DNA of 64,000 bases from NCBI GenBank assembly GCA_012934845.2, contig WNNJ02000904.1, positions 1-64,000 of the forward strand, written 5' to 3'. Below the pieces are notes generated by a model. It worked only from the letters and a program-made list of their open reading frames with translations. It had not been told where the DNA came from and ran no database searches. Below, piece by piece: positions 34,597 to 47,270 of the stretch (the first letter of the stretch is position 1; every line of letters begins with the position of its first letter). This stretch comes from Pomphorhynchus laevis. Its lineage: Eukaryota; Acanthocephala; Palaeacanthocephala; Echinorhynchida; Pomphorhynchidae. A program made the position numbers and the translations under genes.

Positions 34597-36228
34597 TGTT
34601 GCAAATATATTTCATTCGTTAGATTATTTAAAAAAGTATAGTATTTGTCATTGCGATTGCTTTAAACAAGAATCAAAACAAGAGTATGCAATTCGTTATA
34701 ATAAGGCACAATGTTAAGAGCTGCTATACTTGTAAAATGTCAACAGAAAGCAATTAGCAAACTGCTTGTCACGTTTAAACTTTAATGATAACCAAAAGCA
34801 CAAATTAGTAGTATCAGCTATCTTAATTACGTTTCTGCTGTCTGCATGATTTAAAAGAGCATTTTATATAAATTGCTTGATTTTAGCGCAAAAATTGTAG
34901 TAACCTTAAAAAATTTGAAGTAACCTGAAATATCGCAAAATGTTCAAAGCTGCAATATGTAAAAATAAGTAGATAGATATCGATCAGCGTACTATTTGTC
35001 ACGTTGTAACCTTAATGATGACCGTGAGCACAAATTAGTAGTATGAACCATCTTAATGTCGTTTTGGCTGTTTGCTTACTTTTAAAAACAGCGTTGTGTT
35101 ATATTTGCTTAATTTTAGCGCCAAAATTGATGTAACTTAAAACTTGCGAATTAGACTATCTCTATTCATTAAGGCGTTTTTTGTTGCGGCATTGTGTCAT
35201 TATATTTTTTTTAAAGAATTTGGCATGTGTATGCTTAAGATTGCATCAAACATGCATGATATATTGTCATTAATTTCAATGGAAAAAGGCTCTTTGTTTT
35301 TAGCTGCTGTCGTTTAACAACTGATCAACACTAACAAAAAGATACTATAATTAACCTTCTGAATGTCTATAAAACCACACAATCACAATTCGGTAGTATG
35401 ATCAATTTGATTACGTTTCGACTTCCTGCTCGACTTTTGAAAAATAGCATTTTTTCTTAATAGCTTAATTCGAACTGCTGAATTTTCATAAACTAAAAAT
35501 TTGCTTGTAAAACTATCTCTATATATATCACTCAATTTATTTGTTGCGGTTAAGTATCATTCGTTGTAATATTTTAAAGATTATTGTTTTGTCATTGGGA
35601 TTGCATTGAACAAGCATCATAACAAAAGTATGCATTTCGTTGGAATACGGCAAAATGTAAAAAGTTGCAAAATGAAAAAATCAACAAATAACGATTACCA
35701 TACTATTTGTCACGTATCAACGTTAATGATGATCGAAAGCACAAATCAGTTGCATGTACAATCTTAATGACGTTTTGGCTGTCTGCTCCACTTTTAAAAA
35801 TTGCATTTTCTATAAATTGCTTGATTCAAGCGATAAAATTGTAGTAACTTAAAACTTGCATATTATACCATCTTTATTTATAACAGGCGTTTTTATTGTT
35901 GCGGCATGATGTCATTTTACTATCTTAAAAACAATTTAAGCATTAAATGATTAAGATTGCATTAAACATGCCTGATTTTAATTGTCATAGATTTCAATCG
36001 AATACAGCAATATGTTTTAAGCTGCTGTCGTTTATTAACTGATCCACACTAATGATTAGCATACTATGTGTCAACTTGAAACGTCGAAAATGTACACAAG
36101 CACTCGTCTGTACTTTAATCAATCTCAATGACTTTTCGGCTGCCTGCTTGACATTTCAAAAATAGAATGTTCTCTTTAAAGCTTTATTCTAACTGCAGAA
36201 TTCTCGTAAACTAAAAATTTGCTTTTTA
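34597..36228 (+). repeat. Satellite array, remainder of HOR unit 28953
   Basis: The rest of C, then C', D, E (near 35510) and F (near 35870) follow. No coding signal beyond short satellite frames was seen. Confidence 0.85.
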
Positions 36229-37676
36229 GATTATCTCTATTTGTATCAGTCAATTTATTTGCTGCGTTTAAGTATCCATCGTTTTCCTATTTAAAGGATT
36301 ATCGTATGTATCATTGAGATTGCATTAAACAAGCATAATAACAAGAGTCAGCATTTCAGTGGAATAGGGCAAATTGTAAAAAGCAGCAGTATTTATAAAA
36401 CGTCAACAGATAAAAATTAGCATCCTTTTTGTCACGTTAAAACATCAATAATTAACGAGAGCACAAATTCGTTGTATGAGCCATCTTGCTGACGTTTTGG
36501 CTGTCTGCTTGACTTTTACAAATTGCATTTTCTATAAATTGCTTGATTCGAACGATAAAATTGTAGTAAAATAAAACTTGCACATTAGACAAACTTTATT
36601 TATAAAAGACGTTTTTATTGTTGTCGCCTTATGTCATTTTACTAGCTTTTAACCGAATTTGCCATTGCATGATTTAGATTGCATCGAGCATGCATACCAT
36701 TTATTGTCATGGATTTCAATGGAAAAGAGCCATATGTATTAAGCTGCTGTCGTAAAATAACTGATCAAAACTAAAGATTAGCATACTATGTGTCACCTCT
36801 AAACTTAAAAAAAAACAAAAGCACTCGTTCGTTGTATGATCAATGTTGATGACATTTCGTCTGCCTGCTTGACTTTTAAAAAATTGCATTTGCTCTAAAT
36901 AGCTTAATTCGAACTGCTGAATTTTTATAAACTAAAAATTTGCTTGTAAAACTATCTCTATATATATCACTTAATTTATTTGTTGCGGTTAAGTATCATT
37001 CGTTGTAATATTTTAAAGATTATTGTTTTGTCATTGGGATTGCATTGAACAAGCATCATAACAAAAGTATGCATTTCGTTGAAATACGGCAAAATGTAAA
37101 AAGTGGCAAAATGAAAAAAATCAACAAATAACGATTACCATACTATTTGTCACATATTAACGGTTATGATGACCGAAGGCACAAATCAGTGGCATGTACA
37201 ATTTTTATGACTTTTCGGCTGTCTGCTTCACTTTTATAAATTGCATTTTCTATAAATTGCTTGATTCAAGCGATAAAATTGTAGTAACTTTTAACTTGCA
37301 TATTGGACCATCTTTATTTATAACAAGCGTTTTTATTGTTGCAACATGATGTCATTTTACTATCCTTAAAACAATTTGAACATTGCATAATTAAGATTGC
37401 ATCAAACATGCCTGATATTAATTGTTATGGATTTCAATCGAATACATCAATATATTTAAAGCTGCTATCGTTTATTTACTGATCCACACTATTGATTAGC
37501 ATACTCTGTGTCAACTTAAAACGTCGAAAATGTACACAAGCACTCGTCTGTAATATGATCAATCTCAATGACGTTTCGGCTGCCTGCTTGACATTTAAAA
37601 AATAGAATGTTCTCTTTAAAGCTTAATTCTAACTGCTAAATTCTGGTAAACTAAAAGTTTAAAAATTTGCTTTTTA
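36229..37676 (+). repeat. Short HOR unit A-B-E-F (about 1.45 kb)
   Basis: Monomer B passes directly into E-type sequence near 36860-36900 (AAATTGCATTTGCTCTAAATAG), with C, C' and D missing. The junction sequence resembles those near 40710 and 57680, so these short units probably descend from one deletion. Confidence 0.85.
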
Positions 37677-40058
37677 GATTATCTCTATTTGTATCAGTCA
37701 ATTTATTTGCTGCGTTTAGGTATCCATCGTTTTCTTATTTAAATGATTATCGTATGTATCATTGAGATTGCACATAACAAACATAATAACAAGAGTCAGC
37801 ATTTCAGTGGAATAGGGCAAAATGTAAAAAAGCAGCAGTATTTAAAAAACGTCAACAGATAACAATTAGCATCTTATTTGTCACGTAACAACGTCAATGA
37901 TTAACGAGAGCACAAATCGGTTGTATAAGCCATCTTACTGACGTTTTGGCTGTCTGCTTGACTTTTACAAATTGCATTTTCTATAAATTGCTTGATTTGA
38001 ACAATAAAATTGTAGTAACACAAAACTTGCACATTAGACCATCTTTGTTTATAACAGACGTTTTTATTGTTGTCGCATTGTGTTATTTTAGTAGCCGTTA
38101 AACGAATTTGGCATTGCATGATTTAGATTGCATCAAGCATGCATGCTATTTATTGTCATGGATTTCAATGGAAAAAAGCCATATGTATTAAGCTGCTGTC
38201 GTAAAATAACTGATCAAAACTAAAGATTAGCATAATATGTGTCACCTCTAAACTTAAAAAAACAAAAGCACTTTTTCGTTGTATGATCAATCTTGATGAC
38301 GTTTCGTCTGCTTGCTTGATTTTTAAAATAAAGAAAGTTCTCTAAATAGCCTTATTCGAACTGCTTTATTCTCCGAAACTAAAAATATGCTTTTTAGACA
38401 ATCTCTATATATATGAGTCAATTTGTTTGTTGCAAATATATGTCATTCGTTAGATTATTTCAAAAAGTATAGTATTTGTCATTGCGATTGCTTTAAACAA
38501 GAATCAAAACAAGAGTATGCAATTCGTTATAAAAAGGCACAATGTTAAGAGCTGCTATACGTGAAAAATGTCAACAGAAAGCAATTAGCAAACTGCTTGT
38601 CACGTTTAAACTTTAGTGATAACCAAAAGCACAAATTAGTAGTATCAGCTATCTTTATTACGTTTCTGCTATCTGCTTGACCTTTAAAAAGAGCATTTTC
38701 TGAAAATTGCTTGATTTTAGCGCAAAAATTGTAGTAACCTTAAAGAAATTGAAGTAACCTGAAATATCGCAAAATGTTCAAAGCTGCAATATGTAAAAAT
38801 AAGTAGATAGATATCGATCAGCTACTATTTGTCACGTTGTAACCTTAATGGTGACCGTGAGCACAAATTAGTAGTATGAACCATCGTAATGTCGTTTTGG
38901 CTGTTTGCTTACTTTTAAAAACAGCATTTTGTTATATTTGCTTAATTTTAGCGCCAAAATTGATGTAACTTAAAACTTGCAAATTAGACTATATCTATTC
39001 ATTACACCCGTTTTTTGTTGCGGCATTGTGTCATTAAATTTTTTTAAAGAATTTGGCATGTGTATGCTTAAGATTGCATCAAACATGCATGATATATTGT
39101 CATTAATTTCAATGGAAAGCGTCTCTTTGTTTTTAGCTGCTGTCGTTTAACAACTGATCAACACTAACAAAAAGATACTATAAGTAACCTTCTGAATGTC
39201 TATCAAACCACACAATCACAAATCGGTAGTGTGATCAATTTGATTACGTTTCGACTTTCTGCTCGACTTTTGAAAAATAGCATTTTCTCTTAATAGCTTT
39301 ATTCGAACTGCTGAATTTTCATAAACTAAAAATTTGCTTGTAAAACTATCAATATATATCACTTAATTTATTTGTTGCGGTTCAGTATCATTCGTTGTAA
39401 TATTTTAAAGGTTATCGTTTTGTCATTGGGATTGCATTGAACAAGCATCATAACAAAAGTATGCATTTCGTTGGAATACGGCAAAATGTAAAAAGTTGCA
39501 AAATGAAAAAATCAACAAATAACGATTACCATACTATTTGTCACGTATCAACGTTAATGATGATCGAAAGCACAAATCAGTGGCATGTACAATCTTAATG
39601 ACGTTTCGGCTGTCTGCTTCAATTTTAAAAATTGCATTTTCTATAAATTGCTTGATTCAAGCGATAAAATTGTAGTAACTTTAAACTTGTTTATTAGACC
39701 ATCTTTATTCATAACAAGCGTTTTTATTGTTGCGGCATGATGTCATTTTACTATCTTAAAAACAATTTAAGCATTACATGATTAAGATTGCATTAAACAT
39801 GCCTGATATTAATTGTCATAGATTTCAATCGAATACAGCAATATGTTTTAAGCTGCTGTCGTTTATTAACTGATCCACACTAATGATTAGCATACTATGT
39901 GTCAACTTGAAACGTCGAAAATGTACACAAGCACTCGTCTGTACTTCGATCGATCTCAATGACGTTTCGGCTGCCTGATTTTATTAAAAAAATAAAATGT
40001 TCTTTTTTACGCTTAATTCTAACTGCTGAATTCTCGTAAACTAAAAATTTACTTTTTA
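37677..40058 (+). repeat. Long HOR unit
   Basis: This is a complete A-B-C-C'-D-E-F unit. Its first 600 bp or so are nearly identical to 28953-29550, including a shared small insertion just before A. No gene was seen. Confidence 0.85.
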
Positions 40059-41502
40059 GATTATCTTTATTTGTATCAGTCAATTTATTTGCTGCGTTTA
40101 AGTATCCATCGTTTTCTTATTTAAAAGATTATCGTATGTATCATTGAGATTGCATTAAACAAGCATAATAACAAGAGTCAGCATTTCAGTGGAATAGTGC
40201 AAAATGTAAAAAGCAGCAGTATTTATAAAACGTCAACAGATAAAAATTAGCATCCTTTTTGTCACGTTACAACGTCAATGATTAACGAGAGCACAAATTC
40301 GTTGTATGAGCCATCTTGCTGACTTTTTGGCTGTCTGCTTGACTTTTACAAATTGCATTTTCTATAAATTGCTTGATTCGAACGATAAAATTGTAGTAAC
40401 ATAAAACTTGCACATTAGACCATCTTTGTTTATAACAGACGATTTTTATTGTTGTCACATTATGTCATTTTACTAGCCTTTTAACGAATTTGGCATTGCA
40501 TGATTTAGATTGAATCAAGCATGCATGACATTAATTGTCATTGATTTCAATGGAAAACAGCCATATGTATTAAGCTGCTGTCGTAAAATAACTGAATCAA
40601 AACTAAAGATTAGCATACTATGTGTCACCTCTAAACTTAAAAAAAAACAATAAGCACTTGTTCGTTGTATGATCAATCTTGATGACGTTTCGTCTGCCTG
40701 CTTGACTTTTCAAAAATTGCATTTTCTCTAAATAGCTTAATTCGAACTGCTGAATTTTTATAAACTAAAAACTTGCTTGTAAAACTATCTCTGTATATAT
40801 CACTCAATTTATTTGTTGCGGTTAAGTATCATTCGTTGTAATATTTTAAAGATTATTGTTTTGTCATTGGGATTGCATTGAACAAGCATCATAACAAAAG
40901 TATGCATTTCGTTAAAATACGGCAAAATGTAAAAAGTTGCAAAATGAAAAAAAATCAACAAATAACGATTACCATACTATTTGTCACGTATTAACGTTAA
41001 TGATGATCGAAAGCACAAATCAGTGGCATGTACAATCTTAATGACGTTTCGGCTGTCTGCTTCACTTTTAAAAATTGCATTTTCTATAAATTGCTTGATT
41101 CAAGCGATAAAATTGTAGTAACTTTAAACTTGCTTATTAAACCATCTTTATTTATAACAAGCGTTTTTATTGTTGCGGCATGATGTCATTTTACTTTCCT
41201 TAAAACAATTTAAGCATTAAATGATTAAGATTGCATCAAACATGCCTGATATAAATTGTCATGGATTTCAATCGAATACAGCAATATGTTTTAAGCTGCT
41301 GTCGTTTATTAACTGATCCACACTAATGAGTAGCATACTTTGTGTCAACTTGAAACGTCGAAAATGTACACAAGCACTCGTCTGTGATATGATCAATCTC
41401 GATGAAGTTTCGGCTGCCCGCTTGACATTTAAAAAATATAATTTTCTCTTCTGAGCTTAATTCTAACTGCTAAATTCTCGTAAACTAAAAATTTGCTTTT
41501 TA
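40059..41502 (+). repeat. Short HOR unit A-B-E-F (about 1.44 kb)
   Basis: B joins E near 40710 with the sequence CAAAAATTGCATTTTCTCTAAATAG; C, C' and D are absent. The same transitional sequence appears inside the following long unit near 42150, but there it continues into C. Confidence 0.85.
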
Positions 41503-44500
41503 GATTATCTCTATTTGTATCAGTAATTTATTTGCTGCGTCAAAGTATCCATCGTTTTCTTATTTAAATGATTATCGTATGTATCATTGAGATTGCATTT
41601 AACAAGCATAATAACAAGAGTCAGCATTTCAGTGGAATAGGGCAAAATATAAAAAAGCAGCAGTATTCAAAAAAAGTCAACAGATAACAATAAGCATCTT
41701 TTTTGTCACGTAACAACGTCAATGATTAACGAGAGCACAAATCTGTTGTATAAGCCATCTTACTGACGTTTTGGCTGTCTGCTTGACTTTTACAAATTGC
41801 ATTTTCTATAAATTGCTTGATTCGAACGATAAAATTGTAGTAACATAAAACTTGCACATTAGACCATCTTTGTTTATAACAGACGTTTTTATTGTTGTCA
41901 CATTATGTCATTTTACTAGCCTTTTAACGAATTTGGCATTGCATGATTTAGATTGAATCAAGCATGCATGACATTAATTGTCATGGATTTCAATGGAAAA
42001 CAGCCATATGTATTAAGCTGCTGTCGTAAAATAACTGATCAAAACTAAAGATTAGCATACTATGTGTCACCTCTAAACTTAAAAAAAACAAAAGCACTTG
42101 TTCGTTGTATGATCAATCTTGATGACGTTTCGTCTGCCTGCTTGACTTTTCAAAAATTGCATTTTCTCTAAATAGCTTAATTCGAACTGCTGAATTCTCC
42201 TAAACCAAAAATATGCTTTTTAGACAATCTCTATATATATATATGAGTCAATTTGTTTGTTGCAAATATATGTCATTCGTTAGATTATTTAAAAAAGTAT
42301 AGTATTTGTCATTGCGATTGCTTTTAACAAGAATCAAAACAAGAGTATGCAATTCGTTATAATTAGGCACAATGTTAAGAGCTGCTATACGTGTAAAATG
42401 TCAACAGAAAGCAATTAGCAAACTGCTTGTCACGTTTAAACTTTAATGATAACTAAAAGCACAAATTACTAGTATCAGCTATCTTAATTACGTTTCTGCT
42501 GTCTTCTTGACCTTTAAAAAGACATTTTCTATAAATTGCTTGATTTTAGTGCAAAAATTGTAGTAACCTTAAAGAAATTGAAGTAACCTGAAATATCGCA
42601 AAATGTTCAAAGCTGCAATATGTAAAAATAAGTAGATAGATATCGATCAGCATACTATTTGTCACGTTGTAACCTTAATGATGACCGTGAGCACAAATTA
42701 GTAGTATGAACCATCTTAATGTCGTTTTGGCTGTTTGCTTACTTTTAAAAACAGCGTTTTGTTATATTTGCTTAATTTGAGCGCCAAAATTGATGTAACT
42801 TAAAACTTGCAAATTAGACTATCTCTATTCATTACAGGCGATTTTTGTTGGGGCATTGTGTCATTATATTTATTTTAAAGAATTTGGCATGTGTATGCTT
42901 AATATTGCATCAAACATGCATGATATATTGTCATTAATTTCAATGAAAAACGGCTCTTTATTTTAAGCTGCTGTCGTTTAACAACTGATCAACACTAACA
43001 AAAAGATACTATAAGTAACCTTCTGAATGTCTGTCAAACCACACAATCACATATCGGTAGTATGATCAATTTGATTACGTTTCGAATTCCTGCTCGACTT
43101 TTGAAAAATAGCATTTTCTCTTAATAGCTTAATTCGAACTGCTGAATTTTCATAAACTAAAAATTTGCTTGTAAAACTATCTCTATATATATCACTCAAT
43201 TTATTTGTTGCGGTTAAGTATCATTCGTTGTAATATTTTAAAGATTATTGTTTTGTCATTGGGATTGCATTGAACAAGCATCATAAGAAAAGTATGCAAT
43301 TCGTTGGAATACGCAAAATGTAAAAAGTTGCAAAATGAAAAAAATCAACAAATAACGATTACCATAGTATTTGTCACGTATTAACGTTAATGATGATCAA
43401 AAGCACAAATCAGTGGCATGTACAATCTTAATGACGTTTTGGCTGTCTGCTCCACTTTTAAAAATTGCATTTTCTATAAATTGCTTGATTCATGCGATAA
43501 AATTGTAGTAACTTAAAACTTGCATATTAGACCATCTTGATTTATAACAGGCGTTTTAATTGTTGCAACATGATGTCATTTTACTATCCTTAAAACAATT
43601 TAAGCATTGCATGATTAAGATTGCATCAAACATGCCTGATATTAATTGTCATGGATTTCAATCGAATACAGCAATATGTTTAAAGCTGCTGTCGTTTATT
43701 AACAGATCCACACTAATGATTAGCATACTATGTGTCAACTTAAAACGTCGAAAATGTACACAAGCACTCGTCTGTACTTTGATCAATCTGAATGTCGTCT
43801 CGGCTGCCTGCTTGACATTTAAAAAATAGAATGTTCTCTTTAAAGCTTAATTCTAACTGCTGAATTCTCGTAAACTAAAAATTTGCTTTTTAGATTATCT
43901 CTATTTGTAACAGTCAATTTATTTGATGCGTTTTAGTATCCATCGTTTTCTTATTTAAAAAATTATCGTATGTATCATTGAGATTGCATTTAACAAGCAT
44001 AATAACAAGAGTCAGCATTTCAGTGGAATAGGGCAAAATGTAAAAAGCAGCAGTATTTAAAAAACGTCTACAGATAACAATTAGCATCCTATTCGTCACG
44101 TTGCAACGTCAATGATTAACAAGAGCACAAATCCGTTGTATGAGCCATCTTGCTGACGTTTTGGCTGTCTGCTTGACTTCTACAAATTGCATTTTCTATA
44201 AATTGCTTGATTCGAACGATAAAATTTAGTAACATAAAACTTGCACATTAGACAAACTTTATTTATAAAAGACGTTTTTATTGTTGTCGCATTATGTCAT
44301 TTTACTAGCCTTTAAACGAATTTGGCATTGCATGATTTAGATTGCATCAAGCATGCATGACATTAATTGTCATTGATTTTAATAGAAAACAGCCATATGT
44401 ATTAAGCTGCTGTCGTAAAATAACTGATCAAAACTAAAGATTAGCATACTATGTGTCACCTCTAAACTTCAAAAAAACAAAAGCACTTGTTCGCTGTATG

Positions 44501-44713
44501 ATCAATCTTGATCACGTTTCAGCTACCTGCTTGACTTTTTAAAAAAAGAAAGTTCTCTTAATAGCCTTATTCGAACAGCTGAATTCTCGTAAACTAAAAA
44601 TATGCTTTTTAGACAATCTCCATATATATGAGTCAATTTGTTTGTTGCAAATATATGTCATTCGTGAGATTATTAAAAAAGTATCGTATTTGTCATTGCG
44701 ATTGCTTTAAACA
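41503..44713 (+). repeat. Satellite array, unit from 41503 and start of unit 43893
   Basis: One complete long unit is followed by A, B and the first 100 bp or so of C of the next, into which the second large LINE is inserted. Near 42150 the B-C boundary carries the short-unit type of junction sequence before returning to C, a sign of exchange between long and short units. Confidence 0.85.
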
Positions 44714-44725
44714 AGAATCAAAACA
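44714..44725. repeat. Target-site duplication, left copy, of the second LINE
   Basis: AGAATCAAAACA from monomer C is repeated at 49250-49261 as AGAATTAAAACA (11 of 12 identical). The mismatch fits an older insertion than that of the intact LINE. Confidence 0.75.
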
Positions 44726-44749
44726 TAATAACATTAAAATTATTACAAA

Positions 44750-46852
44750 TTAGAGTAAGTATAATGAATGATCAGATTCTAAATTCTCACCGATCGGCAA
44801 GGATTTTGTAAGCTCCGGCTTATTACTGTACTTTTTAGAGTTATTTCTTTGTGATCGCTGATATTCTTCGCTATCATGTTCATGCGATCCATGAGCGTTG
44901 CTGTGACCACTATCTTCTGATTCGGTTGATGTATTCGCGGCCGCGTTGATGGCGGTTGTAATGAATTCGTTATTTCTTCGAACCATGTTTGAGCAACTCT
45001 TCAAAATTGATGCGATATTACTACTTTTATTCGTAATTAAGTGATTGGTGGTATTTGTTGTGGCTATCATTTGTACTGCCCCTGGTGCGTCGTCATGTTG
45101 ATCATGCTCAACACCTTGAACATCAACAACATTGTCGGGTAGTATAAGATCATCACACATGTTGAGTAACTGATGAATGATCTGGTTGAGATGATCATTA
45201 CAATTGTCGGGTGTATGATCGGCAACACTAGATTGGCTGCAATTCATCGTGGAAATTCCGGTATTACCATTGTCAATCATAGTTTCTTCTTGGTTACTAC
45301 TCGATGATACAAAGAAAGGCGCAGCAGATTCGTCGGCACCGGGTTCGTTGATAGAACCAGAAGCAAATTTTGCAAATTCATTCGATGGATTGCAATCAAG
45401 CCCATATTTAGGATCATATGATGTAAATGACATCATTGGTATTGTTGAATTGCTGTTAAGTATAAATGATGACGATTCAAAATCCAATCCTTGTTGAGAT
45501 GATCCTTTTAATTTTATCGTCAAGTTATCATTATCCTTGATTGGACAACAAATTAGATTATTGTATTCGTTTATTTGATTATTATTTATTTGCATATCAT
45601 TACTAGCTAAGGGATGCATTGAACTCTGATGCAGCTCACCAAGTTGTTGGATCTTATTTATTTGATCGGTAACTTGTCCTGTCGGTGAATTAGCAGACAT
45701 CAATAGATGACTTTTAGCATCAGTTGTAGTTGCACAATAAGTAAATATCATTTCTTTTTCGAAATCTGTTTGACCGTAGTACGACGATTGCTTTCTAACT
45801 TTGGTAAGAGATTTGGCTACATCAGCATCGTCATTATCGTCTACATTAAGCTGGGAATGATGATGCTGAAAAATATCATTAGTAGCATCGAATGGAGTAT
45901 CGTGCTTAGTGAAATTGGCAGGAATGTCATCGTTACATTGAGACGCATGCTTGTTTATCGGTTCATTATCTGCGACTATCGTAGAAGTGGCGCTCACAGC
46001 ATTATACTCAGTTTCAATTGATCTGGAGTTATATGTATCACAACGTCTAGTCATACAGGGTAGTCTTATCACATCACGAGTTCGGCTCGAAGCACAAGTG
46101 TCTGGCTCGAAGAGGCGTTTCCCGGGTTCACCTGTTTCCTGGTGTCCACCATCAAATGTGGATATTGGGATCTGATCAAGTGACGCTAGCATTGCTTTGG
46201 CGTTGCCTCTCATTATTGCAATAGAGATGCGCTGGTATAAATGCGTGATCGTCACGGCGTAAGTGACTCCGCTTGTCCGGCTCATGTTATTTGCAACCCG
46301 TTTGATGACCCTGTTTCCCTCTTCATTCCATCCCCCAAACGACTCCACTACAGCGGCTGAGAATATATACCCCGCTGCTTCGACCCTGCTCTTGTACTTT
46401 CGGTCTTTAACATTAATCGCATACGACGTAGCGGCGGCGAGCTTTGCGTTAGCAGCTGAGCGACGGTATGCCGTCTGTTGGGGGTGAGTGACTGCAAAGT
46501 CGATTGCATGGGGAGGGTCCCCATAAAATAGGATGTCTGCCGGCCGTTCACGTAGGTCCGGGATAATACCTCGCACTTCCAGAGCTACATCCATCCGGGC
46601 TGATTGTGCGGCTGCGAATACCACGTCACGAATAGCATTATGCCGCAGTCCTTGATAACCCCCGTATTGGCATGTTAGCGAGTGTATGCCTTCCTTATCA
46701 GCTATGCGCATGCAGCGGCCGCATCTATAATTCCTTTCGTGTAAAGGAATTCCAAGCCACATGCGGACTAGAATACAGAACTGTGGGGGTGTTAATTCCG
46801 TTCCAGATGCCGCATTTGAACAGCGTAGAGCCAAGCCCCAGCTTTTGGACAC
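44750..46852 (-). CDS. Endonuclease and C-terminal tail of the second LINE
   Basis: This is an open frame of 700 residues. The first residues are out of phase with the element's true frame; homology starts near LVRMWLGIPL (residue 28). A CCHC knuckle follows (C44, C47, H57, C61), then RHN (70-72, where the relative has RHD), RERPADILFY (D106), IDFAVTHP (D118), KDRKYKSR and a VVESFGGW block. These are the same RLE blocks in the same order as residues 771-917 of the intact LINE. Homology ends about residue 250 (GEPGKRLFEP, matching DPSPRLFSL). The remaining 450 residues or so are Asn/Ser/Asp/His/Gln-rich, AT-rich at DNA level, and resemble neither the ubiquilin tail nor any domain I recognise. 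The C-terminal 70 residues are charged and Ser/His-rich. It could be captured host sequence or an evolved disordered tail. Confidence 0.75.
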   Translation of the reverse strand: MSKSWGLALRCSNAASGTELTPPQFCILVRMWLGIPLHERNYRCGRCMRIADKEGIHSLTCQYGGYQGLRHNAIRDVVFAAAQSARMDVALEVRGIIPDLRERPADILFYGDPPHAIDFAVTHPQQTAYRRSAANAKLAAATSYAINVKDRKYKSRVEAAGYIFSAAVVESFGGWNEEGNRVIKRVANNMSRTSGVTYAVTITHLYQRISIAIMRGNAKAMLASLDQIPISTFDGGHQETGEPGKRLFEPDTCASSRTRDVIRLPCMTRRCDTYNSRSIETEYNAVSATSTIVADNEPINKHASQCNDDIPANFTKHDTPFDATNDIFQHHHSQLNVDDNDDADVAKSLTKVRKQSSYYGQTDFEKEMIFTYCATTTDAKSHLLMSANSPTGQVTDQINKIQQLGELHQSSMHPLASNDMQINNNQINEYNNLICCPIKDNDNLTIKLKGSSQQGLDFESSSFILNSNSTIPMMSFTSYDPKYGLDCNPSNEFAKFASGSINEPGADESAAPFFVSSSSNQEETMIDNGNTGISTMNCSQSSVADHTPDNCNDHLNQIIHQLLNMCDDLILPDNVVDVQGVEHDQHDDAPGAVQMIATTNTTNHLITNKSSNIASILKSCSNMVRRNNEFITTAINAAANTSTESEDSGHSNAHGSHEHDSEEYQRSQRNNSKKYSNKPELTKSLPIGENLESDHSLYLL

Positions 46853-47270
46853 GACACTGCATGTAGTCGGGCACGATCCATTTCGCTAGCTGATTGTATA
46901 AGCTGTGTCGAGGCGAGATTTTCAATCAGGCGTGAGGTTGATGATTGACCGCCATCCGTAGACGGTATGAAGTGAGATCCCATTGTGGTTCTAAGGGTGG
47001 CTAATGCCTCTGAATAGCCAGGAAAAAGTGTAGGATCCAGACTGTATTCTTCTCCGACCTGCATCATGCTATGTATAAATGCGCTCTGGACATGCGCCGC
47101 ATTGCATCTTAGGCCAAATCCACCCAGACGGATTGGGAGTGTCATCTGTGATTTCGCTGCTTCGTGTAGTTGACACGCGCATATTTTCTGAAAGGCGCTG
47201 GCGATTTGTCTGTCGAATGACTGACAAAACGTTTTTGTAATCCTTGGATCAACTGAACGGAGAAGGTGGT
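46792..47270 (-). pseudogene. RT thumb and linker of the second LINE (frame-shifted)
   Basis: MTLPIRLGGFGLRCNAAHVQ and the residues after it (SLDPTLFPGYSEAL, ARLHAVSCPKAGAWLYAV) match residues 650-750 of the intact LINE (LPLKMGGLGLRSC, NLDPLTFPGYEFV, ARLLAVSGPHACAWLQAV). This segment links the RT to the endonuclease. It is in a different frame from both neighbours. Confidence 0.75.
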
